64,000 bases of DNA from Acidobacteria bacterium UBA823 (GCA_002296225.1 DBHR01000015.1:16195-80194), one strand, 5' to 3'; counted from the first letter of the stretch, positions 19,116 through 28,715 are shown. Program-made: numbers and translations. The notes: generated by a model not told the origin, from the letters alone.

Positions 19116-19718
19116 ATGACTAACGAGCGAGCCCAGTTGATTCCGATGGTCGTCGAGCAAACGAGCCGTGGGGAGCGCGCCTACGATATTTTCTCGCGAC
19201 TGCTCAAGGATAGCATCATCTTCATCGGTTCGCCGCTTGACGACGCGATTGCCAACCTCGTTATCGCCCAGATGCTCTTCCTGGAAGCCGAGGACCCCGA
19301 CCGCGACATCCTGCTTTACATCAATAGCCCGGGCGGCTCGATCACGGCCGGACTGGCCATCTACGACACTATGCAGTTCATCAAGCCGGACGTGCAGACC
19401 TACTGCATGGGTCAAGCCGCATCTATGGGTGCTGTGCTGCTGGCCGCCGGCACTAAAGGTAAGCGTTTTTCCCTTCCGAACTCTAGAATCGTAATCCACC
19501 AACCTCTCATGTCGGGACTGGGCGGCCAGGCGACCGACATCGATATCGCAGCACGTGAGATCATCAGAACTCGTGAGCGTTTGAATGAAATTCTGGTAAC
19601 CCACACCGGCCAGACGACCGAGCGGATTCAGGAAGACACCGAGCGAGACTACATCATGTCAGCCGAGCAAAGCCGAGAATACGGTATTATTGACGACGTA
19701 ATCCGCCAGCGTGCCTGA
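19116..19718 (+). CDS. clpP: ATP-dependent Clp protease proteolytic subunit
   Basis: 200 residues from ATG 19116, five bases after GAGGAT. The catalytic triad is S103 (in GQAASMGA), H128 (in VIHQPL) and D178 (in TERD), by alignment with E. coli S97/H122/D171 of the mature protein. [13 protein letters not shown] is the conserved substrate-binding strand. The N-terminal [18 protein letters not shown] region forms the axial pore. It assembles as a tetradecameric chamber fed by the ClpX product encoded 41 bases downstream. The in-frame ATG codons at 19086 and 19098 lack a ribosome-binding site. Confidence 0.97.
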   Translation: MTNERAQLIPMVVEQTSRGERAYDIFSRLLKDSIIFIGSPLDDAIANLVIAQMLFLEAEDPDRDILLYINSPGGSITAGLAIYDTMQFIKPDVQTYCMGQAASMGAVLLAAGTKGKRFSLPNSRIVIHQPLMSGLGGQATDIDIAAREIIRTRERLNEILVTHTGQTTERIQEDTERDYIMSAEQSREYGIIDDVIRQRA

Positions 19719-19759
19719 ACCTAGGCCTGAGAAGGTGGACCGACGTACGGTTGTGCAGC

Positions 19760-21010
19760 ATGCCCAAGAAACAGAGTGACTCAGAAATTCTCCACTGCTC
19801 GTTCTGCAACAAGGATCAGAATGATGTGGGGAAGCTCATCGCGGGTCCGACCGTATTCATCTGCGACGAGTGTGTTGAGGTCTGCAATGACATCATCGCC
19901 GATGACAGCCGCTTAGAGAAACGCCCAGGCATCCGTTCTTCTCTTCCGGTACCGCACGAAATCAAGAAATCTTTGGACGAGTATGTCATTGGACAGGAGC
20001 AAACAAAGAAGAAGCTCGCAGTCGCTGTCTACAACCACTACAAGCGGATCGAAATTCAGCGGAAGGCACCGAACCGTAACGACATCGAGCTGACTAAATC
20101 GAACATCTTGCTCATCGGGCCGACCGGCACTGGCAAGACGCTGCTCGCGCAGACGCTGGCTAAGCTCCTGTCGGTACCATTCACTATCGTCGACGCCACA
20201 ACGCTCACCGAGGCTGGCTATGTCGGCGAGGATGTCGAAAACATCATCCTCAAACTGCACCAGGCCGCCGGCGGTGACATCGAAAAGTGTCAGCAGGGCA
20301 TCATCTACGTCGATGAAGTCGACAAGATTTGCCGGAAAGACGAAAACGCCTCGATCACGCGCGACGTCTCTGGCGAAGGTGTCCAGCAGGCCTTGTTGAA
20401 AATTCTGGAGGGCACGGTTGCCAACGTCCCACCCCAGGGAGGGCGAAAGCATCCCCACCAGGAATTCTTCCAGGTGGACACGACCAATATCCTGTTCATC
20501 TGTGGTGGCGCATTCATCGGGCTCGACAAGATCATCCACCAGCGCGTCGGCAAGCAGGGACTTGGGTTTCGGGCTGAAGTCACGTCGATGCGAAATCGCG
20601 ACATTGGTTCGACGCTCGAAATGGTACAGCCGGGTGATCTCATTCGCTATGGGCTGATTCCCGAGTTCGTTGGTCGTTTACCGGTCATCGGTGCGCTGCA
20701 CGAGCACGATAAGCCAGCCTTGATCCAAATCTTGACACAACCCCGGAACGCGATCACGCGTCAGTACCAGAAACTACTCGAATACGAGAACGTCAAACTT
20801 CGCTTTACCGATGACGCCCTTGAGGCGATCGTCGAATTAACGCTCGAACGGAAGATCGGCGCGCGCGGGTTACGAATGATCATTGAGGAACTCATGCTCG
20901 ACATCATGTACACGCTGCCTGGCCAGAAGAAAATTCGCGAGTGTGTGATCACGCGCGATGTGGTCCTGGCTAAAGACAAACCGACTGCCCTATTCGAGAA
21001 GGCTGGATAA
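19760..21010 (+). CDS. clpX: ClpX, AAA+ unfoldase of ClpXP
   Basis: 416 residues. A zinc-binding domain has cysteines at 13, 16, 35 and 38. Walker A GPTGTGKT is at 120-127, the pore loop GYVGED at 153-158, and Walker [11 protein letters not shown] near 181-190. The ClpP-docking tripeptide is LGF instead of the commoner IGF (in KQGLGFRAE). The ATG at 19760 is used; TTG at 19751 is in frame and closer to the AGAAGGTGG purine stretch, so the start may be three codons earlier. It unfolds tagged substrates and threads them into ClpP. Confidence 0.96.
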   Translation: MPKKQSDSEILHCSFCNKDQNDVGKLIAGPTVFICDECVEVCNDIIADDSRLEKRPGIRSSLPVPHEIKKSLDEYVIGQEQTKKKLAVAVYNHYKRIEIQRKAPNRNDIELTKSNILLIGPTGTGKTLLAQTLAKLLSVPFTIVDATTLTEAGYVGEDVENIILKLHQAAGGDIEKCQQGIIYVDEVDKICRKDENASITRDVSGEGVQQALLKILEGTVANVPPQGGRKHPHQEFFQVDTTNILFICGGAFIGLDKIIHQRVGKQGLGFRAEVTSMRNRDIGSTLEMVQPGDLIRYGLIPEFVGRLPVIGALHEHDKPALIQILTQPRNAITRQYQKLLEYENVKLRFTDDALEAIVELTLERKIGARGLRMIIEELMLDIMYTLPGQKKIRECVITRDVVLAKDKPTALFEKAG

Positions 21011-21053
21011 CAAGAATTAGGTCGCGAAACGCTATCTGGAGACAGCACTGTCT

Positions 21054-23429
21054 ATGGACACCTACGAAACCATACCGGTCGTTCCCCTCCGTGACGTAGT
21101 GGTCTTCCCCCACATGATGATGCCGTTCGTCATTGGTCGGCCATCTTCCACGCGCGCGCTCGAGCACGCGCTCCTAAAGGACAAGCGAATCTTCCTGGCA
21201 GCGCAGCACGACGCCGCGAACGACGACCCAGCATCGGATGATATCTACACGATGGGTTGTATAGCCAATATCGTGCAGAGCCTGAAACTGCCCGACAGCA
21301 ACGTCAAGGTCCTCGTCGAAGGAGTGGACCGCGCTCGCGCGGTGGAGTGGAAGGAAGACAAGGGCTTCTACCGCGTCGTCGTCAAGGTCGTTGAAAAGCA
21401 GCAAGAGACCGGCCCGGACGTCGAGAACGCGATGAGTAAGGTGATCTCGTTCTTCGAGCAGTACGTCAAACTGTCGAACAGCCTTCACTACGACGCCATG
21501 GTCGCCGCTGTCCGAGTGGACGACCCGAGCAAGCTGGCAGACACCGTCGCCGCTCACCTGCTCGTCGGCATCGACGAGAAACAGAACCTGCTTGAGATTA
21601 TTTCGCCAATCGAACGGCTGAACCGCATCACAGGCCTACTCGAGGCTGAGGTCGATAAGCTTCAGGTGGATCGCCGCATCCAATCTCGCGTCAAGAAGCA
21701 GATGGAGAAAGCACAGAAGGAGTACTACCTGAGCGAGAAGATGAGGGCAATTCAGAAGGAACTAGGTCGCAAGGAAGACAAAGGGAGCGAAATCGACGAG
21801 CTGAAGAAGAGCATCGAAGAGGCAAAGATGCCCACGGAGGTCGAGGAGAAAGCCCTTCAGGAGCTCAAGCGCCTCGAAGCGATGCCCCCAATGTCGGCTG
21901 AGGCGACCGTGTCGCGCAACTACATCGAGTGGTTGATCGCAGTGCCCTGGCACAAGAAATCGCGCGAGAGCCGCGACCTGAAGCGCGCCGAGCAGATTCT
22001 AAATGAGGACCATCACGGATTGGAAAAGGTCAAAGATCGCATCCTTGAGTTCCTCGCTGTGCGGACACTGGTCAAGAAGCCGAAAGGCACAATCCTAACC
22101 TTTACCGGACCGCCAGGCGTCGGTAAGACCTCACTCGCCAAATCGATCGCTAGGGCCACGAACCGGAAGTTTGTCCGCCTGTCACTCGGCGGTGTCCGAG
22201 ACGAAGCAGAGGTCCGCGGGCACCGTCGCACCTACATCGGCGCGTTCCCTGGACAGATTATCCAGATGATGAAGAAAGCCGGCACGCTGAATCCGGTCTT
22301 TCTTCTGGACGAGGTCGACAAAATGTCGATGGACTTCCGCGGGGACCCATCGGCGGCGCTACTGGAGGTGCTCGACCCAGAGCAGAACAACACGTTCCTT
22401 GACCATTATCTCGACGCTGAGTATGACCTGTCGCACGTGATATTCATCTGCACAGCGAACGTCCTGTACACAGTACCTCAGGCGCTCCGTGACCGAATGG
22501 AGGTTCTGCAGCTCGCGGGTTATACCGAGCAGGAAAAGATTGAAATTGCCAAACAATTCCTCGCGCCGAAGGCGGTGAAGGCTACCGGCCTCACCAACAA
22601 GCAAGTCGTCTTCACCGACGAGGCGTTCCAGACAATAATCCAACGCTATACGCGGGAGGCCGGGGTTCGAAATCTTGAACGGGAGATCACCTCAGTTTGC
22701 CGAAAGATCGCGCGCAAGGTCGTCCTGGAGGGTAAGAATTTTTCCGAGGAGTTTAGTTCGGAAAAGATCACGGAGTACCTTGGGGTGCCCCGCTTCCGGC
22801 CATCGATGGCCGAAGAGAAGAATGAAGTCGGCGTAGCAACTGGCCTGGCTTGGACCGAGGCAGGTGGTGAGCTACTGGTCACTGAAGCCACGCTCATGCC
22901 GGGCCGCGGACGGCTCACGCTCACCGGTAAGCTCGGTGAGGTCATGCAGGAATCGGCGCAGGCTGCAATGAGTTACGTCCGTGCAAACGCCGAGCAAATG
23001 GGAATCTCAAGCAATTTTTACCGGAAGCTTGACGTGCACGTACACGTTCCGGAAGGGGCCATCCCAAAGGATGGCCCGTCGGCCGGCATCACGCTAGCTA
23101 CAGCAATCGTGTCGGCTCTTGTCAACGTGGAAACGAAACGCGAAGTTGCGATGACCGGAGAAATTACGCTGCGCGGCAAGGTGCTACCGATCGGTGGCGT
23201 GAAGGAAAAAGTACTAGCCGCGCACCGGGCTGGGCTCAAGGACATCATCCTGCCTAAGGACAACGAGAAGGATTTGGCGGACATCCCAAAAAACGTCACG
23301 GACGTACTCAACCTCTACATGGTGGAAACGATGGGTGAGGTCCTAAGAATCGCCTTAAGCCGGCCGCTACCTGCGAATCTGTCGGCTGAGCCGGCACAGG
23401 CCGCGTCGGACGACGCGATCACGCACTGA
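21054..23429 (+). CDS. lon: Lon protease, ATP-dependent
   Basis: 791 residues. The N-terminal LAN domain covers about residues 5-205, a coiled-coil/helical linker follows, and the AAA+ module has Walker A GPPGVGKT at 352-359 and Walker B PVFLLDEVDK near 414-423. The protease domain has the Ser-Lys dyad S676 (KDGPSAGIT) and K719 (GGVKEKV), 43 residues apart as in E. coli. It degrades misfolded and regulatory proteins in the cytoplasm. The gene lies 43 bases after clpX, so one transcript for clpP-clpX-lon is likely. Confidence 0.97.
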   Translation: MDTYETIPVVPLRDVVVFPHMMMPFVIGRPSSTRALEHALLKDKRIFLAAQHDAANDDPASDDIYTMGCIANIVQSLKLPDSNVKVLVEGVDRARAVEWKEDKGFYRVVVKVVEKQQETGPDVENAMSKVISFFEQYVKLSNSLHYDAMVAAVRVDDPSKLADTVAAHLLVGIDEKQNLLEIISPIERLNRITGLLEAEVDKLQVDRRIQSRVKKQMEKAQKEYYLSEKMRAIQKELGRKEDKGSEIDELKKSIEEAKMPTEVEEKALQELKRLEAMPPMSAEATVSRNYIEWLIAVPWHKKSRESRDLKRAEQILNEDHHGLEKVKDRILEFLAVRTLVKKPKGTILTFTGPPGVGKTSLAKSIARATNRKFVRLSLGGVRDEAEVRGHRRTYIGAFPGQIIQMMKKAGTLNPVFLLDEVDKMSMDFRGDPSAALLEVLDPEQNNTFLDHYLDAEYDLSHVIFICTANVLYTVPQALRDRMEVLQLAGYTEQEKIEIAKQFLAPKAVKATGLTNKQVVFTDEAFQTIIQRYTREAGVRNLEREITSVCRKIARKVVLEGKNFSEEFSSEKITEYLGVPRFRPSMAEEKNEVGVATGLAWTEAGGELLVTEATLMPGRGRLTLTGKLGEVMQESAQAAMSYVRANAEQMGISSNFYRKLDVHVHVPEGAIPKDGPSAGITLATAIVSALVNVETKREVAMTGEITLRGKVLPIGGVKEKVLAAHRAGLKDIILPKDNEKDLADIPKNVTDVLNLYMVETMGEVLRIALSRPLPANLSAEPAQAASDDAITH

Positions 23430-23464
23430 GTCGGAGACCTGCACCACAAACTCGGTAATCGAAC

Positions 23465-23481
23465 CCCCGGCCCCTCCGGGG
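23465..23481 (+). terminator. GC hairpin between lon and engB
   Basis: CCCCGG-CCCCT-CCGGGG forms a perfect six-base-pair stem. It ends nine bases before the engB GTG start, in the place where a ribosome-binding site would be, and has no T-tract after it. It could be a weak terminator for lon or a structure limiting engB translation. Confidence 0.35.
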
Positions 23482-23490
23482 CAGTCACTC

Positions 23491-24171
23491 GTGAAAATCC
23501 TTGAGGCCGACCTCATCTCGAGCGCTGGCAGCGCCGCTGGCCTGAAGAGTTTCATCGGGTTCCAGATCGCACTGATCGGCCGCTCCAATGTCGGCAAATC
23601 CAGCCTGATTAACGCGCTCATTCGCAGGAAGCTGGCCCGTACAAGTCGGGCTCCGGGTAAGACAGGGCTCGTCAACGTCTACCGGGTGCGAGTTGCCATC
23701 ACTAAGAGCCATGTTGAAACAGTCGACTTGGTCGATCTGCCTGGGTATGGCTACGCCCGCGGTGGGGTGCGGCGAGCCGAAGCGTTCGCCGAATTGGCCG
23801 AAGCCTATTTCACTGCACTGGCCACGGCAGGTCGCGCCGACAAGAGTCTCCAAGGCGACCCACCGGTACTTCATCTCGTGGATTCTCGACACCCCGAACT
23901 CGACGCCGACCGAATCGCCCACACCTGGCTGGCTAACCATGGTCTGCGGGTGTTAACGGTCGGCACAAAAGCCGATGTGTTGCCACGAGCCAAATGGAAA
24001 CGCGTAGCGCGGATGATTGGAGACCGCACCGATGGGCAGGTTGTGCTGGTGTCGGCCAAGAATGGGGACGGATTACAAGACCTCTGGAAAATGATTCTGA
24101 AGGTTTTGGATCAGAGGTTAAGGGACTCTGGCCAAACAGCCAGAGCTCGGTCGACCCACCCAGGGCCGTGA
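23491..24171 (+). CDS. engB: YihA/YsxC-family GTP-binding protein, ribosome biogenesis
   Basis: 226 residues with a GTG start at 23491, which gives the family's usual N-terminus ([12 protein letters not shown]). GTPase motifs are GRSNVGKS (30-37), DLPGYGYA (82-89), TKAD (159-162) and SAK in [10 protein letters not shown]. The enzyme acts in large ribosomal subunit assembly. The slightly basic C-terminus (RARSTHPGP) is not conserved. No canonical Shine-Dalgarno sequence is visible; a hairpin occupies its position. The rpmE gene follows after 38 bases. Confidence 0.95.
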   Translation: MKILEADLISSAGSAAGLKSFIGFQIALIGRSNVGKSSLINALIRRKLARTSRAPGKTGLVNVYRVRVAITKSHVETVDLVDLPGYGYARGGVRRAEAFAELAEAYFTALATAGRADKSLQGDPPVLHLVDSRHPELDADRIAHTWLANHGLRVLTVGTKADVLPRAKWKRVARMIGDRTDGQVVLVSAKNGDGLQDLWKMILKVLDQRLRDSGQTARARSTHPGP

Positions 24172-24209
24172 TATACTGCGTCGCTGCGGACGGCTGGAAG
24201 GAGCATCGC

Positions 24210-24497
24210 GTGAAAGAAGGAATTCACCCTGAATACTTCGAAGTCGAGGCTCGGTGCGCCTGCGGCGCCACCTGGAAAACCCGGTCGACCAAGAGAGAAC
24301 TGCACCTTGAAATCTGTTCGAATTGCCACCCGTTCTTCACGGGCAAACAAAAGCTGATTGACCCCGAGGGACGTGTCGAGCGGTTCACCAAGAAGTTCGG
24401 TGCCCAGACCGTGGCAGCGAGGAAAGAACAGCTCAAGCAGCGAAAAGCTAAGCCCAAAGGTCGCAAGTCGGCTGAACCGGTTCCCGCGTCGAACTAG
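24210..24497 (+). CDS. rpmE: 50S ribosomal protein L31, zinc-binding type
   Basis: 95 residues from a GTG at 24210, seven bases after GGAAGGAG. The frame is open far upstream into engB, but the conserved N-terminus ([12 protein letters not shown]) starts here. Zinc-binding cysteines are C16, C18, C36 and C39, and [10 protein letters not shown] is the family signature. The protein is about 20-25 residues longer than E. coli L31, with a lysine-rich tail ([13 protein letters not shown]) that probably contacts rRNA. The C+ (zinc) form implies zinc-dependent replacement could occur if a C- paralogue exists elsewhere. Confidence 0.95.
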   Translation: MKEGIHPEYFEVEARCACGATWKTRSTKRELHLEICSNCHPFFTGKQKLIDPEGRVERFTKKFGAQTVAARKEQLKQRKAKPKGRKSAEPVPASN

Positions 24498-24508
24498 TCC
24501 GTCAATCG

Positions 24509-24530
24509 CCCGCCGGCGCCTCCTGGCGGG
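24509..24530 (+). terminator. Hairpin after rpmE
   Basis: CCCGCC at 24509-24514 pairs with GGCGGG at 24525-24530 around a ten-base loop, 12 bases after the rpmE stop. It lacks a T-tract but is well placed to end the clpP-to-rpmE transcript facing the convergent SDR gene. Confidence 0.4.
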
Positions 24531-24678
24531 TTAGACCGTTCTCCATCCATTTACGCACTCAGCAGCAGCGCCGTACCCTCGAGGCGGCGCACTGAAGTGA
24601 GTGGGCATTGCCAAGAGGCACCTCCGCGGGTCGGGAACACCCTAAGAGTTAACACAGGAGGTGATAATCGCTAGAACA

Positions 24679-25458
24679 TTAGATCAAAGAACGCGACTGG
24701 CAGCCGTCAACCGGGATACAGGCTCCGCTCACCCAACTGGCCCGAGGCGAGCACAGGAAGGCCACGACTGCCCCGACCTCTTCAGCCCGGCCGAACCGGC
24801 CAAATGGCAGCTCGCTCTCGACGAACTTCGCTATCCCTTCAGGATCCTCTTGCTGTCGCCTGTGCCAAGAACCACCGGAAAATAAGATCGAACCAGGCGC
24901 CACGGTCACGACGCGGATTCCTTCCGGTGCCAGCTGCTGCGCCATCGACTTACCCAAGCTGATCTCAGCGGCCTTGACGGCGTTGTAGGTCATTAGACCG
25001 CCAGATTCTCGTCCCCAAATCGAGGCAATTATGATGATGACGCCAGCCTCGCTCCGACGCAGGTACGGCACCGCCGCGCGCGACGCGCGGATTGCCGGAT
25101 AGAGCGTGCGATCGAACGCCGCGCGCCAGTCGTCATCAGTCGCCGCGGTGATGCCCCCGCCGCCGGCCTTGCCAACATTGTTGACGAGGATGTCGAGTCC
25201 ACCGAATTCTTGGACGGTTCTGGCGACGACTGAAGCAATGCCATCGGGTTTTGCAACATCCGCCTGCACCGTGAGAACGGCACCGGCACGACCCGCATCG
25301 GCCTTGAGCTCGGTTTCGGCTTCGGATAACTGAGCGGCATTTCGGGCACAGATCGTTACCCGGCAACCTTCCCCTACGAGTGCCTTCGCACTTGCGAACC
25401 CCAATCCCTTACTTGAGCCAGTGACAATGGCAATCTTGTCGTTCAATTTAAGGTCCAT
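24679..25458 (-). CDS. Short-chain dehydrogenase/reductase
   Basis: 259 residues. The cofactor motif TGSSKGLG is at 13-20 and the NNVG motif near 93. The catalytic residues are S146, Y158 and K162 (YNAVK). The C-terminal WVSGACIPVDG is the usual SDR closing strand. The pattern suits the classical family acting on 3-oxoacyl or sugar-type substrates; arginine at 39 in the second strand (CARN) suggests preference for NADP(H). Gene neighbours do not indicate a pathway. It is monocistronic between convergent rpmE and nrdJ (111 bases downstream of the nrdJ stop). Confidence 0.9.
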   Translation of the reverse strand: MDLKLNDKIAIVTGSSKGLGFASAKALVGEGCRVTICARNAAQLSEAETELKADAGRAGAVLTVQADVAKPDGIASVVARTVQEFGGLDILVNNVGKAGGGGITAATDDDWRAAFDRTLYPAIRASRAAVPYLRRSEAGVIIIIASIWGRESGGLMTYNAVKAAEISLGKSMAQQLAPEGIRVVTVAPGSILFSGGSWHRRQQEDPEGIAKFVESELPFGRFGRAEEVGAVVAFLCSPRASWVSGACIPVDGCQSRSLI

Positions 25459-25569
25459 GCCACTCCTATCCTGCTTAAACCTAGAAACTTAGGGACACAG
25501 ACAGCCCTACTAAGGAAACGGGCCGTCACCCGTTGGCGACGACCCGCAACATATTGACACCCGCCGGGC

Positions 25570-28362
25570 CTACGCGCAGCCGCTTGTCGTACCGCAGTTG
25601 TTACACTTATAACAACTGCCGCTGCGCACCATGATCTGGCCGCACGTCGAGCACGGTGGCGCGTCTTCCTGGTTTTGGATGGCGGCAAACGCCGCGACGA
25701 CCGATTCACCCGAGCCGTTGCCGTTGTCCGCCATCCCGTCGAGCGGCAACTTCGGCTCCTCGGCTGGTGGCTCTTCCGGCGAGCCTGGGCGATTGACGCC
25801 CACTGCAAACTGCGCTTCGCTCGAAAGAAACTTCGTCGCCATCCACCGGAAGATGTAGTCGACGATTGACTTCGCGATCCGCACCTCCGGGTTCTTAGTC
25901 ATACCCGACGGCTCGAACCGAACGTGGCTGAACTTATCAACCAACACCTGCAGCGGTACGCCGTACTGAAGCGCGTAAGACACCGCCTGCGCGAACGCAT
26001 CGGCAAACCCGGAGATCGTCGACCCTTCCTTCGCCATAACCAGAAAGATCTCTCCCGGCGAGCCATCTTCGAACAGTCCTATGGTGACGTAGCCCTCGTG
26101 TCCGCCAATCTCAAATTTGTGCGTGATCGCCTGGCGTTCGTCGGGTAGTCGGCGGCGAACAGGCTGTCCGATGAGCCCTTCAACCGCTCCGACCATGCCA
26201 CCTTTCGTATCACGCGACGTGTTGAGGGGCTGTGTTCGTTTACTGCCATCGCGGTAGATCGACACCGCCTTAGTGCCAAGCCGCCACGAGTCGACGTAGG
26301 CCTGCTTAATCTCATCGACCGTCGCCTCCTTCGGCACATTGACGGTCTTCGAGATGGCACCAGAGATGAAAGGCTGGGTCGCACCGATCATCCGGACGTG
26401 ACCCATATAGTGAATCGACCGCTCGCCCCGCGCTGCTTTAAACGCACAGTCGAAGACCGGCAGGTCTTTATTCTTTAGGTGCGGCGCGCCTTCGATCGTC
26501 TCGTGCTGGTCGATATAAGCAACGATCTCGTCAATCTGCGACGACTCGTAACCAAGACGTCCCAACGCCATCGGTACCGTCTGGTTCACGATCTTCATCA
26601 TGCCGCCGCCGACGAGTTTCTTGTACTTGACCAGCGCGATATCGGGCTCAACGCCGGTGGTGTCGCAGTCCATCATGAACCCTATCGTGCCCGTCGGCGC
26701 GAGCACCGTGGCCTGCGCATTGCGGTAGCCGTGCTCCTCTCCCAATTCGACCGCATCGTTCCACGCCTGCTTAGCTGCAGCATAGAGGTCACTCGGCACG
26801 TTGGTCCGGTCGACATCCTTAAGTGCGGTGCGATGCTTTCGCATCACCCGCAAAAATGGCTCCTCGTTCTTCTCGTAGCCGGCGAACGGACCGCCGTGGT
26901 CTCTGGCGACCCGGGCTGATTGTGCGTAGGCTTCGCCAGTCATCAAGGCCGTTATCGCAGCCGCATAGTCTCGGCCTGCTTCGCTGTCGTAAGACAAACC
27001 ACGCGACATCAGTAATGCGCCCAAGTTAGCGTAACCCAAACCGAGCGGACGGTAGTCTCGGCTGTTCCGCTCAATGGCCTTCGTCGGATAACTCGCGCAG
27101 TCAACAATGATTTCTTGCGCCGTGAGGAGGGTCCGGACCGCCGCCACGAACTCGGTGCAATCGAAGTCGCGTGCCTCGTTCACAAAGGTCATCAGGTTCA
27201 GCGACGCCAGGTTGCAAGCTGAATCGTCGATGAACATGTACTCCGAGCAAGGGTTTGACGCATTGATCGACGCGGTATTTGGACACGTGTGCCAGTCGTT
27301 GATCGTCGTGTCGAACTGCATGCCCGGATCGCCGCAGACGTGCGTTGCATCGGCGATTTGGCTCAGCAGATCACCCGCCTTGTAGGTGTCCATAACCTCA
27401 CCATCGCACACCGCGCGGGTCTGCCACTCGCCGTCGTCTAGTGCCGCGCGCATGAACTCGTCGGTCACGCGGACACTGTTATTCGAATTCTGGAAGAATA
27501 CCGACGCGTAGGCCGGCCCAGTGAATGATCCATCGTAGCCTGCGTCAATGAGCGCCCAAGCCTTGCGCTCTTCTTCAACCTTACAGGTGATGAACGTTTC
27601 GATGTCTGGATGGTCGGCATTCAAAATCACCATCTTCGCAGCTCGGCGAGTCTTGCCGCCTGACTTAATGACACCAGCGAACGCATCATAGCCCTTCATG
27701 AACGATACTGGCCCCGACGCCGTGCCGCCGCCCGCCAGCGCTTCGCGGGACGACCGAATGGCCGAAAGATTCGAGCCGGTGCCAGACCCGAACTTAAACA
27801 ACATCCCTTCGGTCTTGGCCAGGGTCAGGATGGAGTCCATCGTGTCCTGCACTGAATTGATGAAGCAGGCTGAACACTGTGGCGCCTTCTCAAAACCACA
27901 GTTGAACCAAACCGGGCTGTTGAACGCCGCGCGCTGGTGCACAAGCAAATACTTCAAATCGTCGCTGAAGGCCTGCAGGTCGTCTTCAGTCGCGAAATAC
28001 TTCTTGTCGCGTGCCCACCGCGTGAGCGTGTCGACGACGCGGCCAATCAGCTGTTTGACGCTGCTCTCGCGCTCGGGTGAACCAAGTTGGCCGCGAAAAT
28101 ACTTCGAGACTACGATGTTAGTTGCTTGCTGTGACCATGCCTTTGGGAACTCGACGTCGCACTGTTCGAAAATGATTTCGCCACGCTCGTTGCCGATGAC
28201 GGCAGAACGCAATTCCCATTCGATTTCGTCGAACGGGTCGGTGCCATCCCGAGTGAACACGCGCTGAAATCGCAGACCGGAAGCCGCCAACTCTGAACGC
28301 TCAGTCAGCTCCTGAGGACTAACACTGGTTGTCTGTTGCTGCTGGGCTGTGCCTCTGTCCAT
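25570..28362 (-). CDS. nrdJ: Adenosylcobalamin-dependent ribonucleoside-diphosphate reductase (class II)
   Basis: 930 residues. It makes deoxyribonucleotides using coenzyme B12, so it works with or without oxygen. Family landmarks are FNCGFEKAPQCSACF with the active-site cysteine region, SNPCSEYMF (the NPCSE finger loop), and a C-terminal zinc-ribbon tail (CSTCGQIMV ... CYKCNNCG). The start at 28362 follows GGAGAGGG. A consensus-like promoter and two NrdR-box-like sites lie upstream (see those entries). No classical B12 riboswitch is visible in the leader. It has no nrdA/nrdB neighbour, so it may be the main reductase. Confidence 0.96.
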   Translation of the reverse strand: MDRGTAQQQQTTSVSPQELTERSELAASGLRFQRVFTRDGTDPFDEIEWELRSAVIGNERGEIIFEQCDVEFPKAWSQQATNIVVSKYFRGQLGSPERESSVKQLIGRVVDTLTRWARDKKYFATEDDLQAFSDDLKYLLVHQRAAFNSPVWFNCGFEKAPQCSACFINSVQDTMDSILTLAKTEGMLFKFGSGTGSNLSAIRSSREALAGGGTASGPVSFMKGYDAFAGVIKSGGKTRRAAKMVILNADHPDIETFITCKVEEERKAWALIDAGYDGSFTGPAYASVFFQNSNNSVRVTDEFMRAALDDGEWQTRAVCDGEVMDTYKAGDLLSQIADATHVCGDPGMQFDTTINDWHTCPNTASINASNPCSEYMFIDDSACNLASLNLMTFVNEARDFDCTEFVAAVRTLLTAQEIIVDCASYPTKAIERNSRDYRPLGLGYANLGALLMSRGLSYDSEAGRDYAAAITALMTGEAYAQSARVARDHGGPFAGYEKNEEPFLRVMRKHRTALKDVDRTNVPSDLYAAAKQAWNDAVELGEEHGYRNAQATVLAPTGTIGFMMDCDTTGVEPDIALVKYKKLVGGGMMKIVNQTVPMALGRLGYESSQIDEIVAYIDQHETIEGAPHLKNKDLPVFDCAFKAARGERSIHYMGHVRMIGATQPFISGAISKTVNVPKEATVDEIKQAYVDSWRLGTKAVSIYRDGSKRTQPLNTSRDTKGGMVGAVEGLIGQPVRRRLPDERQAITHKFEIGGHEGYVTIGLFEDGSPGEIFLVMAKEGSTISGFADAFAQAVSYALQYGVPLQVLVDKFSHVRFEPSGMTKNPEVRIAKSIVDYIFRWMATKFLSSEAQFAVGVNRPGSPEEPPAEEPKLPLDGMADNGNGSGESVVAAFAAIQNQEDAPPCSTCGQIMVRSGSCYKCNNCGTTSGCA

Positions 28363-28540
28363 ACTTCCCTCTCCGGAAACAACCGAGCCCGAGACCCCGC
28401 CCCAAAGCCCAAGGCCTAAGTTTCATGATCATGCGGAAGGTGCGTCGCCGTAGCCTCTGTAAGATGCGCCGTTACCGAAGCCGAGTCAAGAACGCGGGAG
28501 ACGCTCTCGGCGAGGTTCTCATTCGGCCCTAAGCCGAACA

Positions 28541-28569
28541 ACTATCCGTCCTGGGTATCGGTTTGTCAA
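28541..28569 (-). promoter_or_regulatory. Sigma-70-type promoter of nrdJ
   Basis: On the minus strand TTGACA (28569-28564) is a perfect -35, followed after 17 bases by GATAGT (28546-28541), four of six bases of a -10. It would start transcription near 28534, leaving a leader of about 170 bases. Confidence 0.6.
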
Positions 28570-28577
28570 GCGTGAAA

Positions 28578-28593
28578 CTACAATATATAGGGA
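28578..28593. promoter_or_regulatory. NrdR box 1
   Basis: The core CAATATATAG at 28581-28590 fits the published NrdR-box core CWATATATWG exactly; the outer three bases on each side match poorly. NrdR is the usual repressor of ribonucleotide reductase genes, which supports the call. It lies nine bases upstream of the -35 element of nrdJ. Confidence 0.6.
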
Positions 28594-28608
28594 TGCTTTT
28601 TAGGGTAA

Positions 28609-28624
28609 ACGCAAGATGTTGATA
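28609..28624. promoter_or_regulatory. NrdR box 2
   Basis: The core CAAGATGTTG at 28612-28621 is a symmetric variant of the NrdR box (eight of ten core positions) exactly 31 bases from box 1. NrdR boxes normally occur in pairs at 31-32 base spacing, three helical turns, so the phase supports both sites. Confidence 0.55.
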
Positions 28625-28715
28625 AAATGCTCCTAATCCTGCACCCTCGTAGTGGACCTGCACAAGCGCTGGTGCGAATCTTTCACGTTCGGTCCGTGGC
28701 TGATACAGTCCGCTC

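Larger units (their letters stand above)
28363..28715. other. Divergent intergenic region, nrdJ leader and regulatory sites
   Basis: 353 bases with no convincing gene. It holds the nrdJ promoter and two NrdR-like boxes. A six-base inverted repeat, TTCGGC-N5-GCCGAA at 28522-28538, spans the expected nrdJ transcription start. The 170-base nrdJ leader has no cobalamin-box I can recognise. The side towards 28716 shows no clear promoter for the CPBP gene. Confidence 0.6.

Noticed and set aside
24661..24885. GTG-started ORF just after a strong Shine-Dalgarno sequence
   Set aside because: The Shine-Dalgarno overlaps the GTG itself, and the frame is antisense to the SDR gene.
28363..28534. Cobalamin riboswitch in the nrdJ leader
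   Set aside because: Expected for a B12-dependent enzyme, but I find no B12-box-like sequence or matching stems in the leader.
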